From a virus, in IMG/VR virus record IMGVR_UViG_3300024346_000360, positions 1 to 29,723 of that record: a stretch of DNA of 29,723 nucleotides, one strand, 5' to 3'. The translations under genes were made by a program, and so were the position numbers. This document shows positions 15,101 to 22,865 of this stretch, piece after piece. Under the pieces are notes generated by a model. That model was not told where the DNA came from, made no database searches, and saw nothing but the letters and a program-made list of their open reading frames with translations. How positions within the stretch are numbered: position 1 is the first letter of the stretch; every line of letters starts with the position of its first letter.

Positions 15101-16650
15101 AAGTTTTTATCATATACTTGACCTTTATCATCAACCAAATATGTAGTTCCATCTATATCTTTTTCCTTACCACTTGCGTAAGTGTATCGCATGAAGTCTT
15201 CTCTTTCTAGTTCGGTTTCAGCTTGATTCATTCTTACTTCATCAGCAACGCTGTCTAATCCAAATAAATCATATGTACCAGCACTAAAAGTACTCAATCT
15301 GTCCTCTAAAGACCTATATCCTTGCTTAAAAGCTTGACCAACCCCTTTAACCTCTCCATTTTTCATGTCTTGATAAAGCTCTTCGTTTGCTACGTCTCTT
15401 TCCTTTAACTTGGATGTAATTATTGGAAAGTCTTTTTCTATGAATTCACCTAATTGTTCGTCATCTACACCTGAACTAAATGAAATTTCTACACCATCAA
15501 AAGATGGATGCCTTCCTTTGTTTTTTAATTGATAGTTTACAATTTGAGATTCAACGTTTCTCTCTACTTGTTTGTTTATGTAGTTTGTTAGGTATTGTAA
15601 TTTTAATCTTTCTGCTGCAAGCGAGGGATTATAGTTTCCTGAAAAATCATAAGACCTTCCGTCTTCAGAAATAGTTTCATCCTCTAAAAGCCTTAAATAC
15701 TCCTCTTTATATCCTTGCTCATTTAAATACCCATCAAAGTCTTTAATTTTAAAGCCCTTTACCTTCTTAAGGTCTTGAACATCATACATTGTCGATACCT
15801 CTGTATCTTCAAAACCTGTTGGCACAAAGTCATCTTCAGCTAATTCATACTGCTCTTCTGTAGGAGATCCTTCTCTATTGAATATAGCATCTAACTCTTC
15901 TTCTGTAGCGTCAGGGTTAGCATCGATAAGTTTTTTTGTTTCGGCATCAAAAGACTGTGTAGCCTGAATAGCTTCTAGTTTTTTTAATTCATCTTCGGGA
16001 TTAGAAACAAACTCAACTAAATCAGATTTATTTGTATAAGAATAAGGGTTATTTAAATCACCTTTATCTATTATTGATTGGTATTCTTCAGGGGTTTTTA
16101 CAGATAATTCTTGTATTTTTTTAATAGCATTTTTATTTCCTTTAAGAGCTGACTCAATAAGTTTTTCGTCTATAACTCCATTTTCTAATGCCTTTGATAT
16201 ATTAAAATCAGAAAGTAATTTTTGTTTTAAGACTGAATCAATTTCTTTTTCTTTAACAGGAACAAATTGAGGGCCATCAAAACCTTTACTATAAAACACT
16301 TCTTCTTTTGGAGGATTATTTAAAATATTAAATTCATCTTCTAAATAATCATAATCGTCTGTAACAACAGGTTGTTCATCGCTTCCCTGTAAAGAATCCA
16401 AAGAGCCAGGACTTGTTTCCGTTTCGATAGTGGATTCCGTAACTTCCTCTACTACACCTGAAGGAGTATCGACTTGATTTTTTTTTTCAACTAAGGATGA
16501 TTCAAATTCTTGTAAATCTGCAAAAGCACCTGGCTTTATTACAGAAAACAAAGTAGCATTATCAACTTGGTTTGCAAAATCTTGAAACTCTTCAAGAGAT
16601 GAAAAAGCTCCATCAACAGTTAATCCAAATAAATCTTCAATTTCAAACAT
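9169..16650 (-). CDS. Giant virion protein, 2493 aa (probable ejection protein, gp16-like position)
   Basis: A single intact frame of 2493 codons. The N-terminus has FGLTVDGAFSSLEEFQDFAN (about 8-27), followed by an acidic, Thr/Ser-rich linker. Gly/Ala-rich hydrophobic stretches lie near 550-590 and 752-770. A Lys/Glu-rich middle contains coiled coils, and residues about 1301-1369 are Thr/Gln/Glu low-complexity sequence. A hydrophobic segment ALGYVISNFLASTIASL sits near 2275-2292, and the last ~50 residues are Lys/Ser-rich. Size, mosaic make-up and position (last of a GNAT, 333-aa, 720-aa, 2493-aa series) fit the T7 gp16-type ejection protein or the phage 'polyvalent' giant proteins. I see no RNA polymerase DxDxD signature and no clear lysozyme or transglycosylase catalytic motif. 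Confidence 0.75.
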   Translation of the reverse strand: MFEIEDLFGLTVDGAFSSLEEFQDFANQVDNATLFSVIKPGAFADLQEFESSLVEKKNQVDTPSGVVEEVTESTIETETSPGSLDSLQGSDEQPVVTDDYDYLEDEFNILNNPPKEEVFYSKGFDGPQFVPVKEKEIDSVLKQKLLSDFNISKALENGVIDEKLIESALKGNKNAIKKIQELSVKTPEEYQSIIDKGDLNNPYSYTNKSDLVEFVSNPEDELKKLEAIQATQSFDAETKKLIDANPDATEEELDAIFNREGSPTEEQYELAEDDFVPTGFEDTEVSTMYDVQDLKKVKGFKIKDFDGYLNEQGYKEEYLRLLEDETISEDGRSYDFSGNYNPSLAAERLKLQYLTNYINKQVERNVESQIVNYQLKNKGRHPSFDGVEISFSSGVDDEQLGEFIEKDFPIITSKLKERDVANEELYQDMKNGEVKGVGQAFKQGYRSLEDRLSTFSAGTYDLFGLDSVADEVRMNQAETELEREDFMRYTYASGKEKDIDGTTYLVDDKGQVYDKNLGIRVTNVLTPSELNYIQKEVLSKGVKGTSFSTAGMVIQGTGIVTDMMFQIALTKGVGNVGAGIGGALSLTDKGAKVVNFMSKIPMKATTASAMVAQGTLFATNLAEQSYKQALDGGMSIDQAEEIQSIAGSQGLVLGVLTAPLSTQTYAMDKIFGKNANNVLLKGALEAYEKAGAKGAKAYWTKAGLKAKRYLLESGKEVVQENVQQVGQAYVIGDNVNEFAKKEIMANTISGDEFINTTILSAAAGFFMPFAGNMSSNIKTNYNKRFRPGVAAIDKMNALYNLSKDVDKTTKLLNSQVTKRIYTEEQVKRILSDIEVYRETINKIPKGLNAETSLGVMSVISEINKLKAERDGLDVDVFTDKVQEIDDKIAFLKNAIIDITRSGAKKVVADKRPIGEEEIVEEEVFDLSDLESDIEKADKEGTLLDNLDKKGYSNGKEGTIRVDKENQNTLVFETNDEIIELGRKDEIGDNTLASVDITLMPPEGVDVAPVGTTKGDKPLDVFTVDGVDYTITGRRRDKKGKAVVRVKEVESGLDRRLVGEKAERILKDEALRREKKPQEIKLTVEGKETVKPVVKKKSKKEAQEEYDKKTLAEIEAMEKQSEEDVAAFEEMVVEEAASKSSDRDVVQVGENIFQVTKKKDGSFTVSQMRDDGKLIPVKDESSRKKPIGVFKSKKSNEERRAITEAERLINEFKSQEQDKILDFLDKAISATSSNGRAFDATLGIPMFAANNSLKIVRASYKAGKTILQAIQDALESLRSQGYNPNEYTYKQYVFNQLNNKKDAIQKPSTEEQVLPDDAGSKEEGGDSEVGLQQVREGDTQQVTTDTQVEEGKTQTDTTSDTTTQTDTEQVTEPTSTEEGMSVKKSPSVNKILGKKRTKVTVDEYSALKTQIKLEARAAKGAVQDLKKKRKAVNAVIKLFSDKRKGVISPQKLQAVLNKSERTNFYTEKSVDEFLNYMEKVFNDAEHIIKEKNAINIQGKIKNAINKKTNNDLRLSALAFLNINPKMVQDIDAYLITANNILNGLKPTKVSKKGGKVSLKQSSPFNIQEADSYTSKENDLKEQRDLDRAREYFQKVTGLDSSNMTLEQMQKLYTETKEKEVDNIEIEKRKKEINNALSQAFADAKNNLTASNKSDLNKLLNLDLDSLNTKTKMQLLDILINFNVNGTLSGARSVIAKAKGSQNIDSMVKRGIKAVESSNYLGRGRNKNLTTLNLVFNLMFKGEKKAGMVMDEMGLTSIINGASDGTKKVEVFVKKYADKFKDKKTKKGKYLDTYNSVERQTIAELRRVEVDSDFSEEQQFENTKSLLKESYKTLLNSDKKIEKDLGKIYKEAYDKIVKNSSNISEVESKADPVNLEGVKYFTEEWAKYYDAISDTQTSIYNSKLGQDINYTPRGYTVIDADYSEKASDDVDLEKPLFTIPSRTNPYDKKSSVLFEANRTGKLPPGRVLNLSFETNNINKLKAALIDINTAEGIRQVQGAFDSPSFNKLFPNRDSRNMIKKRIAKYIDLKRGNRSTTESEQKALRQINRIAAAGVARSLGGPTQAVKQMVPFVNTVTNAGLIATTQAAKVMLTEKGNKIINDSGMPIANRGIQSQGDIDSLNSLIEKQARTLVGKGFDKIDKLNKAYLDIFLVKSDVMTARTSFLAYYIQDMARKGVSYSDIDWTKPLDKDSMNTAQRKVDRQQNTSDPDLQGDLFTNQDISSQLVRKTLFPFANFLINQKNRSYADVSTLFFNPAALEGEKATALRSIAGLGVETATFGALGYVISNFLASTIASLMGGIEDEEEEKKRKGYQVTGRVGGAIADIIVPLPVLNDVSLGFVNDVMGMFQDGEDEGDVFKFFAKDQKTFLEQLGVLGISSGKAMKAYEMVQLARTGVAKNEYMGNKSTAEISEDARERMGTVAMIYILNQLGIGTSEMNYMSERALKLAKKSRNPEPIKVDAPKKSKPKKKSSTFTKPSSSFGSKKKKSFNPSRFGD
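12543..12749 (-). CDS. Overprinted MPFKSxAQ-family small protein, 68 aa
   Basis: This frame lies wholly inside the giant gene, same strand, shifted by one base. It encodes MPFKSQAQRSKCYQMMQEAK, then RGETPKWDCNKFEKET and a basic tail with SLPTRKSKK. Small proteins with an MPFKS.AQ..ac/y start, a WDC.k..k.T block and a SLP.r ending are, from memory, recurrent in phages and mobile elements, which makes chance unlikely. In the giant frame the same DNA encodes disordered Thr/Gln/Glu sequence. By hand count this stretch is about half G+C against roughly 30% nearby, as expected where two frames constrain the sequence. Function unknown; two Cys (12 and 29) might bind metal. Confidence 0.65.
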   Translation of the reverse strand: MPFKSQAQRSKCYQMMQEAKKRGETPKWDCNKFEKETLSKSLPTRKSKKVKRKPIQLATRLRRQILNK

Positions 16651-16655
16651 ACTTA

Positions 16656-18818
16656 TTATTGTGCATTAAATCTTTTAATTGCTTCTTGATAATCTACCTC
16701 ATCTTCTTTCATAATTTGTGGAACACTTCTTATGACGCTAGTTGACCCTGCATCTTCTTGAGTAACTACTGTTCTTGTTTTTTCTGCTCTTTCAGGAAAC
16801 AAATCTTTAAAAACATTATTTATTTTTTGTTTTATATCTGAAATTAAAGCAGCTCCGCTTAAATCATCTAAAGTAAGGTTTATAATTTCGCTTTTTCCGC
16901 CACCATAATTAATAGTAATTTTTTCATCTTTAGTATCAGGTATTATCGAATAATCAACATCTTCTCCATATTTAGTTTGTGAAGCAGTAAGACCTTTATC
17001 TATAGCAATACTCAGGTTATTTATCTCATCGTCTCTTACGTTTTGAGTTCTTGTTTCTATAGCATTTAAAGCTGGTGTAATAATAGTAACAGGGCTATCA
17101 TTATCATTATTTAATGAAGTTGATATATTAATAGGAACTCTAGCCTCTATTGTTTCTTGAGCCGTAATTTTAGGAATATATTTTCTATTGGCTGTTTCGT
17201 TTAATTTTGTAATAAATTCGTTATTTTTAACATAGTTAGCTTTGGCTTTATCATATGAAGGCATATCTTTTGTTTTAAACAATTGATACAATTGTTTTCC
17301 ATATTCATCAGCAGTTGCATTTATGTATTGATTTTTATCATTTTTTACTTTAGTATATACGGGCTCAGTTCTAGTATTTCCTTCATCATCTGCAACAGTC
17401 ATAGATACTCCAATTAATTCATCATTATCATTATCATCATATATATCTTCTTGTTTTTGAAATTTATAATCAGAAGACTTTTGGAGTGTGCTTACAGCAG
17501 CGCTAATATCTTTTTGTTGTTCTCCACCATATGACTCATTTATTGCCCCAAATATAGTAGTAGCGTCTTCCATTAACTGACCCGCTGATATTTCTGCAGC
17601 GCTTCTTGACCTGCCCACAGGTTTTAAATCCCTCCCTGTTATTTTTCTTTCCAATGCTGCATATATAGCTGATTTAAATATTCTTTTAGACGCTATCTTT
17701 GCATCCTCTGTTTCTTCAGGTATAAACAACTTGCTCATATTGTCTACTGTAGACATTACATATTTATTGTAAGTCCCAGGCTCGATTCCTCCAGTTGCAG
17801 GGTCTAAGTAACTATATTTGACTTTTTCATCTAAATCAATACCTTGGGCTTTTAATCCCTCAACCTCGTTTGGGTTGACAGGTATCTGTTCCATACCTGC
17901 AGGCATGTTATCCGCTAAAATACTCAGTCTTTGTTCTACAGTAGTTGTCCCTGATATAGCTGCTGTATCAATAAGCCTTGCTATATTCGGATTATTCCTA
18001 ACGTCGTCAACAGTTACTTTTTGATATCCTATTTCATCTTGCATTACCTGATAAGCGTTACTTATTGCCGTATCCTCAGCCAATGCCTTGTTTATATTGT
18101 CATCCATATAAACTCTAGGTGATTTTTGATTCTTACCTTTTAAAAGAGCTGAGGCCCCAATACCTGACATAGTGGGATCTATAATTGGATTTCCATCATC
18201 ATCTAAAACCAATTCCCTAGTGTTTGTGGTGGTATTTATTTTTGTTTTATAAAGATTCATATTAAGACTTCCATTCTCACTACTTACAATTTCGTATAAA
18301 TTAGGATTCCCTAAAGTGGTTTGAAACCTTTGTATAGCAGCTTGATATGCTCCCGCTGTAGGCTTTATAAATTCCTTTGTTTCCTCATCTATGTATCCCT
18401 GTGCTTCTTTTATTGCTTGTTGAAAGTTAGCGTCATAATCTTGTAAGTATGAAGAAAGTATGTCGTAACTTGAGCTTGCGTTTTGTCTAAATATAAGGTT
18501 GTCTGTAGGAGTCTGCATTCCTTTTTGAACCATTCTTTGATTGTCATACAATCTATCTTGAGTACTTTTTAAAGCTTCTAAAATAGCAGCATCTACAGTT
18601 TTATTGCCTGTCATTCGCTCTGTTGCTAGTTTTTTAGCGTCTTGATAGGCTTTGGCTGTATCTGTTTTTAGTTTTATTTCAGCATCATCTATTCCTTTTT
18701 TCCAAGATGCAACATCCTGCATCCCTTTGGTTATAGCAGAGAGTGTAGTTGTTGGGTCACTTACACCTGTAAAACCTTTTTCTAATGCAATTCTAGTAGC
18801 GTCTAATTTATTGCCCAT
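16656..18818 (-). CDS. Internal virion/ejection protein-like, 720 aa (gp15-like position)
   Basis: A 720-aa soluble, largely helical protein. The first 170 residues (TRIALEKGFTG, IDDAEIKLKTDTAKAYQDAK, SSYDILSSYLQDYDANFQQA) are helical repeats. The rest is Asp/Asn/Thr-rich with short beta-like stretches and ends DYQEAIKRFNAQ. There is no signal peptide, transmembrane segment or catalytic motif. It starts exactly where the upstream 333-aa gene ends (TAAATG) and lies 5 bases before the giant gene. I infer the gp15 role of a T7-type ejection tube from order and size only, not from sequence similarity. Confidence 0.6.
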   Translation of the reverse strand: MGNKLDATRIALEKGFTGVSDPTTTLSAITKGMQDVASWKKGIDDAEIKLKTDTAKAYQDAKKLATERMTGNKTVDAAILEALKSTQDRLYDNQRMVQKGMQTPTDNLIFRQNASSSYDILSSYLQDYDANFQQAIKEAQGYIDEETKEFIKPTAGAYQAAIQRFQTTLGNPNLYEIVSSENGSLNMNLYKTKINTTTNTRELVLDDDGNPIIDPTMSGIGASALLKGKNQKSPRVYMDDNINKALAEDTAISNAYQVMQDEIGYQKVTVDDVRNNPNIARLIDTAAISGTTTVEQRLSILADNMPAGMEQIPVNPNEVEGLKAQGIDLDEKVKYSYLDPATGGIEPGTYNKYVMSTVDNMSKLFIPEETEDAKIASKRIFKSAIYAALERKITGRDLKPVGRSRSAAEISAGQLMEDATTIFGAINESYGGEQQKDISAAVSTLQKSSDYKFQKQEDIYDDNDNDELIGVSMTVADDEGNTRTEPVYTKVKNDKNQYINATADEYGKQLYQLFKTKDMPSYDKAKANYVKNNEFITKLNETANRKYIPKITAQETIEARVPINISTSLNNDNDSPVTIITPALNAIETRTQNVRDDEINNLSIAIDKGLTASQTKYGEDVDYSIIPDTKDEKITINYGGGKSEIINLTLDDLSGAALISDIKQKINNVFKDLFPERAEKTRTVVTQEDAGSTSVIRSVPQIMKEDEVDYQEAIKRFNAQ

Positions 18819-19820
18819 TTATTTTGTTGTTTTAAAAGGATTAGCATCAAAAATAGTACTAAATGAACTTAATACATTGTTAAAATCATAAACAGACTTA
18901 TTCTCTTGCTGATTTCTTCTCTGTTTTTCATATTCAGCAATTTGCATTATTTGAGACATATTAACATTCATTCCGTTAAAGGTCATTATATTTTTATTAT
19001 TTTGTGGCGCTGTTGAAACTCCTGCAATGTTTTCTCCTATCGTTTGAGTATTATTAGTATTAATACTTTCAGGCGAAGGAACAGACCCTGTCACATTACT
19101 TCTGTTAGAAACATCAATTGCTGAAATATCTCCTCTATTAAATTGTCTTACTTCTTTTCCTGTATATTTGGATATTTGAGACCTAGCTTCATCTATACTA
19201 ATACCCTCTGATTCAGCTAAGCTCTCAGCCGCTTTATCTCCAGCCTTACCTTGAATAGACCCTGCCAATGAAACTCCTGTTTTTAGCGCAGCAACACCCG
19301 CATCTATAAATGCACCTGTTGACTGTCCTCTCAACTGATCAGCTTGAGCTGATAATGCATCAGCTTTTAATCCTGCTGCTGCTGCTCTATCATCTTGAAG
19401 CGCTGCTATTTCTGATGCAGACCTTTCTCCTGCCTCAGCACGAGCCATGTCTATATCTAATTTTTGTTTTGCAAATTTATCAGCAGTATCCGACAAGGTA
19501 GCATCTTGAATCTGTTTTACTTTCCCTGCTGCTGCGGCTACTCCTCTTTGGTCTCCTTCTTGAACAGCTTCTAATATTTGAGCACCCATTACATTGCCTC
19601 TCTCTAATTGCTTATCATATACATCTGTAGTGGCTCTAACTGCGTCATAAAAATTCTGCTCTAATCTAGCTACAGATTCTTTTTCTAGTTGCTCTTGCTC
19701 TAATCTAAGTCTTCCTGCTTCTCTAGCTGCTGTTTTTGCAGCATCACCTGCTAAAGCTCCTTTAGCGACTGACCCACCTATTGATACTGTAGCTGCTGCT
19801 ATTGTTGTAAATGCTGCCAT
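18819..19820 (-). CDS. Ala-rich internal virion protein, gp14-like, 333 aa
   Basis: The N-terminus AAFTTIAAATVSIGGSVAKG is Ala/Gly-rich and hydrophobic, followed by a long Ala/Glu/Arg coiled coil (TAAREAGRLRLEQEQLEKES to DMARAEAGERSASEIAALQD, about 30-150) and a second Gly/Ala hydrophobic stretch near 165-195. The C-terminal 110 residues are Asn/Ser-rich and polar. This is the build of T7 gp14 and similar podoviral ejection proteins, which insert in the outer membrane after DNA injection. It starts 1 base after the GNAT-like gene's end and abuts the 720-aa gene. Confidence 0.65.
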   Translation of the reverse strand: MAAFTTIAAATVSIGGSVAKGALAGDAAKTAAREAGRLRLEQEQLEKESVARLEQNFYDAVRATTDVYDKQLERGNVMGAQILEAVQEGDQRGVAAAAGKVKQIQDATLSDTADKFAKQKLDIDMARAEAGERSASEIAALQDDRAAAAGLKADALSAQADQLRGQSTGAFIDAGVAALKTGVSLAGSIQGKAGDKAAESLAESEGISIDEARSQISKYTGKEVRQFNRGDISAIDVSNRSNVTGSVPSPESINTNNTQTIGENIAGVSTAPQNNKNIMTFNGMNVNMSQIMQIAEYEKQRRNQQENKSVYDFNNVLSSFSTIFDANPFKTTK

Positions 19821-19821
19821 A

Positions 19822-20226
19822 TTATAATTCTTTAATCATTTCTTTGTTGTACGTTCCAGATTCAATGTAACCATTTTCTTCATAATGCTCAGTTAGTGAT
19901 TTTGATTTTAAAAGAGCATACGAATATTTACATCCAGATAACTTTAATGAATTTGTTAATACTCCTATTAAAAACACTAAAGCTTTTTTTCTTTTTTCTT
20001 TATCCTTATATTCAAAATTAGAAATAACCCAATCACACCAACCTACTTTTGAGTTTGTTACATACATGTACCCTGCACAAACAGGAGTTCCTTTGTCGTA
20101 TACTATAAATCCTCCTTCTCCATTATTTGGTAAAAAATCTTTTGGTGGAGCTGTCCATCTCCAATCTTTCCACCAATTTACCAATATCGAATCATAATCT
20201 TCTGAATTTAATTTCCTTACCTCCAT
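19822..20226 (-). CDS. GNAT-like protein, T7 gp13-like position, 134 aa
   Basis: I place the start at ATG 20226, right after a promoter, giving MEVRKLNSEDYDSILVNWWK. A longer frame from 20292 would overlap the fibre gene by 47 bases and add a hydrophobic leader that looks spurious. The sequence reads as a GNAT fold: a beta-alpha start with EDY, then GGFIVYDKGTPVCAGYMYVT (about 37-56), VGWCDWVISN, a helix DKEKRKKALVFLIGVLTNSL, and SLTEHYEENGYIESG near 110-124 as the terminal strand/loop. The acetyl-CoA P-loop (R/Q-x-x-G-x-G/A) is not visible, so catalysis is doubtful. T7 gp13 belongs to a GNAT-like clan and precedes gp14-16, exactly as here. Confidence 0.65.
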   Translation of the reverse strand: MEVRKLNSEDYDSILVNWWKDWRWTAPPKDFLPNNGEGGFIVYDKGTPVCAGYMYVTNSKVGWCDWVISNFEYKDKEKRKKALVFLIGVLTNSLKLSGCKYSYALLKSKSLTEHYEENGYIESGTYNKEMIKEL

Positions 20227-20231
20227 TAAAA

Positions 20232-20263
20232 CAAAGATACAAAAACTAAGGATTACTTTTAAA
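20232..20263 (-). promoter_or_regulatory. Bacteroidota-type promoter for the ejection-gene block
   Basis: On the minus strand TATCTTTG (20239-20232) fits the -7 consensus TAnnTTTG. Twenty bases upstream is TTTA (20263-20260), one base off the -33 TTTG. Only five bases (TTTTA) separate the -7 box from the ATG at 20226, so the transcript would have almost no leader. It lies inside the end of the fibre gene. Confidence 0.5.
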
Positions 20264-22123
20264 CACATCTGAATCAACAGTAAAAAGCTCAACAGATTCT
20301 GTGTTGTTATTTGTTAATTTGAACTGTAGGAAATAACCTAATGTACCATAAGACTCTGCAACGCTGTTTTTTACATATAAAATGTAGCTTGAAGGCACGG
20401 CTGTTAAAATCAAAGGATTACTTATTGTTATAGTTTTTCTATCTACACTTATTGATGTTATTTCGCCTATTTCCTCTATAACTCCTGCATTATTATAATA
20501 CGCGACATCTCCAATACTTAACATTGAATCTATAGAAAAAACAAAGGTTAAAGTAATTGGATTTGGTCCAACGCCTGATGTTGAGTCAAAAGTTCCTATT
20601 CCTTGTGCAGACCTAAGCTCTAAATTATCAGAGCCTTCTATTCTTCTTATGTATGCAAAATAAGCTCCTTCTTTTAAAACAAAATAAGAAGCAGGCATAA
20701 ATCCAGTTCCTAAATCAGAAAGAACATCACAGTCCCAAGCATCATCACTTTCAAGTTCAATGGTTTTAAATACTTTAGTTGTTGTTGGCTCTTGATTAAA
20801 AACGCCTGTTATTGTTGAAGGATAATCTAAACCATAGTAATTATTTCTTCTTTCATTAGTGTTGTGCCTATAAAGGTTTCCGTTTTTAAACGTATAAAGA
20901 TATTGATTCATTCCTAATATAAAATCAGGCTCATAACTATAGAAAGAAGGCCATCCATTGACAGATTCACTAAAAGTCAAAGTGTAAGATTTTAAATTAG
21001 AGCCTTCACTTTCATCAAATATTGGCTGATAACACCCTTCAACAGGTGCGTATATTTTAGTTCCAATAATTAATGGCTGGTAATAATCATACGGAGAAAA
21101 ATCTTCAGGCTCGTCAAAAGCATAAAATACAGAACCATCTAAGTTTAAAACAATATTTTGATAAGAATCTATTCCGTTATACGAAGTAAAACTTCCCTGT
21201 ATGTAAATTTTATTATTCCATATAATTGTAGATAAATAAGTAGAACCATTAAATCCTAGTCCAAAATTAGCAGAAGTATCTATAGAGCCATCTTCATTAA
21301 TTTTAACAATATATCCAACAGAGACATCGTTATATCTAGTAAGATTCCCTGTTACGTAAAAAGAAGTTTCGTTTGCGTATCTAAAAAAATAATTAGGATA
21401 GCATACCTGACCATTATTTATACATAAGTATGGAAATATTCCTGTTCCTCCATCAAAAGAAGGGTCTAATGCTCCTGTAGAGGTTAATTTTGTTATTCCA
21501 GGGGAAGTTGCTACCCCATTAAATGTATTCCAATACCCTAAACAAAACATTGAGTTGTCAGGGTTTATTAAAACATCAGTTCCTGTGTTACTACCACCTG
21601 AAAAACCTGAACCAATCGCAAAACTAGGGTCTATTGTTCCATCAGACAACAATCTAGCAATACGACTAGATGGTGTGCCATTAAAATTATTAAACAATCC
21701 TGTAATAACTATTGACCCATTAGAGTCTACTTTAGACCCTTGAGTGTAATTATTAAATCCTGTTCCAATATTTTGAGAAAAAGCCAAGTCTATAGAACCA
21801 TCAGCGTTTAATCTTGTTATTCTGTTTTGAGTAACTCCATCAAATGAAGTAAAAAATCCTGTACATATTATTTTTCCATCATCTTGTATCGTAATGCTTT
21901 CTCCTACATATAAAATTTGATTAAACCCAGTCCCAGTATCAAAAGCAGTATCAACGCTTAAATCTTCATTTAATTTTATTAATCCAGAATATGGATAATC
22001 AGTTTCTCCATTTGTGAACGTATTAAAATTACCATAATAATATGTGGTATTAGCTTTAAAAACAATATCTACCATGTAAAAATTTACTGGTAACCATCCG
22101 TAACATAAATTATCTTCAGCCAT
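20246..22123 (-). CDS. Tail fibre with delta-60 repeats, 625 aa
   Basis: Residues about 40-360 contain about six units of roughly 50 aa ending in the delta-60 motif: LNADGSIDLAF, LLSDGTIDPSF, LTSTGALDPSF, INEDGSIDTSA and the weaker LNEDLSVDTAF and LNLDGSVFYAF. Each is followed by a G[ST]GF-like turn and an 'I..GxFxxFNG' strand. Such repeats form beta-propeller-like blades and occur in surface and adhesion proteins. The C-terminal ~185 residues (KVFKTIELESDDAWDCDV to FLQFKLTNNNTESVELFTVD) form a separate beta-rich domain. Its location between the stabilization-like genes and the ejection genes points to a host-recognition fibre. The gene is 3 bases downstream of the Cys-rich gene. Confidence 0.7.
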   Translation of the reverse strand: MAEDNLCYGWLPVNFYMVDIVFKANTTYYYGNFNTFTNGETDYPYSGLIKLNEDLSVDTAFDTGTGFNQILYVGESITIQDDGKIICTGFFTSFDGVTQNRITRLNADGSIDLAFSQNIGTGFNNYTQGSKVDSNGSIVITGLFNNFNGTPSSRIARLLSDGTIDPSFAIGSGFSGGSNTGTDVLINPDNSMFCLGYWNTFNGVATSPGITKLTSTGALDPSFDGGTGIFPYLCINNGQVCYPNYFFRYANETSFYVTGNLTRYNDVSVGYIVKINEDGSIDTSANFGLGFNGSTYLSTIIWNNKIYIQGSFTSYNGIDSYQNIVLNLDGSVFYAFDEPEDFSPYDYYQPLIIGTKIYAPVEGCYQPIFDESEGSNLKSYTLTFSESVNGWPSFYSYEPDFILGMNQYLYTFKNGNLYRHNTNERRNNYYGLDYPSTITGVFNQEPTTTKVFKTIELESDDAWDCDVLSDLGTGFMPASYFVLKEGAYFAYIRRIEGSDNLELRSAQGIGTFDSTSGVGPNPITLTFVFSIDSMLSIGDVAYYNNAGVIEEIGEITSISVDRKTITISNPLILTAVPSSYILYVKNSVAESYGTLGYFLQFKLTNNNTESVELFTVDSDVFKSNP

Positions 22124-22126
22124 ATT

Positions 22127-22855
22127 TTAAAGATTTACACAAGGGCCCCCTGGCACATTATCGCATTCAAGTATATCAACAACTTCATTGTTAAATAGCT
22201 CCATTATTCTAAAAACCCCATTAGGAGTTGATACTCCACTAGTGTCTGCATACGCATAGTATCCATCAACAAAAGTAAACGCACCTGCTATAACATCTCC
22301 AATAGTAAGAGTAAAGTAATCATTACCACTAACAACATATTGTTGGCTTGTACAAACATAACTTGGTGATGTTGCGCAAAAATCAGTACAAACGCTTCTT
22401 CCTTGAGACATAAAAAATCCTCCTGACGGACATGTAGGACAAGCTGTTAAAGCTCCCAGTACACCTAAGTTTTGCTGCCTGTATTGAGTGGAATTTTTTA
22501 ATTTATACCATCCATCTGGGGCTAAGTTTAGAAGACCTGAGTCAGCATACATTAATGTAGTAGCTGGGTTTGTAAAAGAATCACCTGTAGCAAAATGAGC
22601 AGTATATAGTGTGCTAGATGTACAACATAGGTTTTGTGCCGAAACCCCATTAAGTCTTAACTCTTGTGAGTTTCCTGAACAAGAAGGGCATGTTGTTGAT
22701 CCCGCAATTAAAGCTCCGCCAGATTGTTCTCTATATATTCCATTTTGCTGATAAAATCCATCAGCCGCAGGAGTCGTTAGAGCTGCGTCATCAAAAACAG
22801 CTGTTGCTAATAAAAAATCTGCGTTATCTAAATACTTATTTACTGTTGTTGCCAT
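22127..22855 (-). CDS. Cys-rich tail protein with internal repeats, 242 aa
   Basis: The protein carries a repeated unit three times: DGFYQQNGIYREQ..CPSC (about residues 31-62), DGWYKLKNSTQYRQQ..CPTC (about 113-142) and a degenerate DGYYAYADTSGV..FRIMEL ending in CD (about 196-232). Other Cys pairs are CCTSS and CTDFC. About a dozen cysteines in 242 residues is extraordinary for a cytoplasmic phage protein. It suggests metal coordination by the CPxC pairs or disulfides made after lysis. It lies between the 1472-aa protein, which ends in duplicated CCDC motifs, and the fibre, so it may bridge them. No family name recognised. Confidence 0.65.
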   Translation of the reverse strand: MATTVNKYLDNADFLLATAVFDDAALTTPAADGFYQQNGIYREQSGGALIAGSTTCPSCSGNSQELRLNGVSAQNLCCTSSTLYTAHFATGDSFTNPATTLMYADSGLLNLAPDGWYKLKNSTQYRQQNLGVLGALTACPTCPSGGFFMSQGRSVCTDFCATSPSYVCTSQQYVVSGNDYFTLTIGDVIAGAFTFVDGYYAYADTSGVSTPNGVFRIMELFNNEVVDILECDNVPGGPCVNL

Positions 22856-22865
22856 TTATATTTTT

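Noticed and set aside
9169-16650. Virion RNA polymerase, as in crAss-like phages, for the giant protein
   Set aside because: I could not find a DxDxD-type catalytic motif. The protein is dominated by helical, low-complexity and hydrophobic segments, and its gene order fits ejection proteins.
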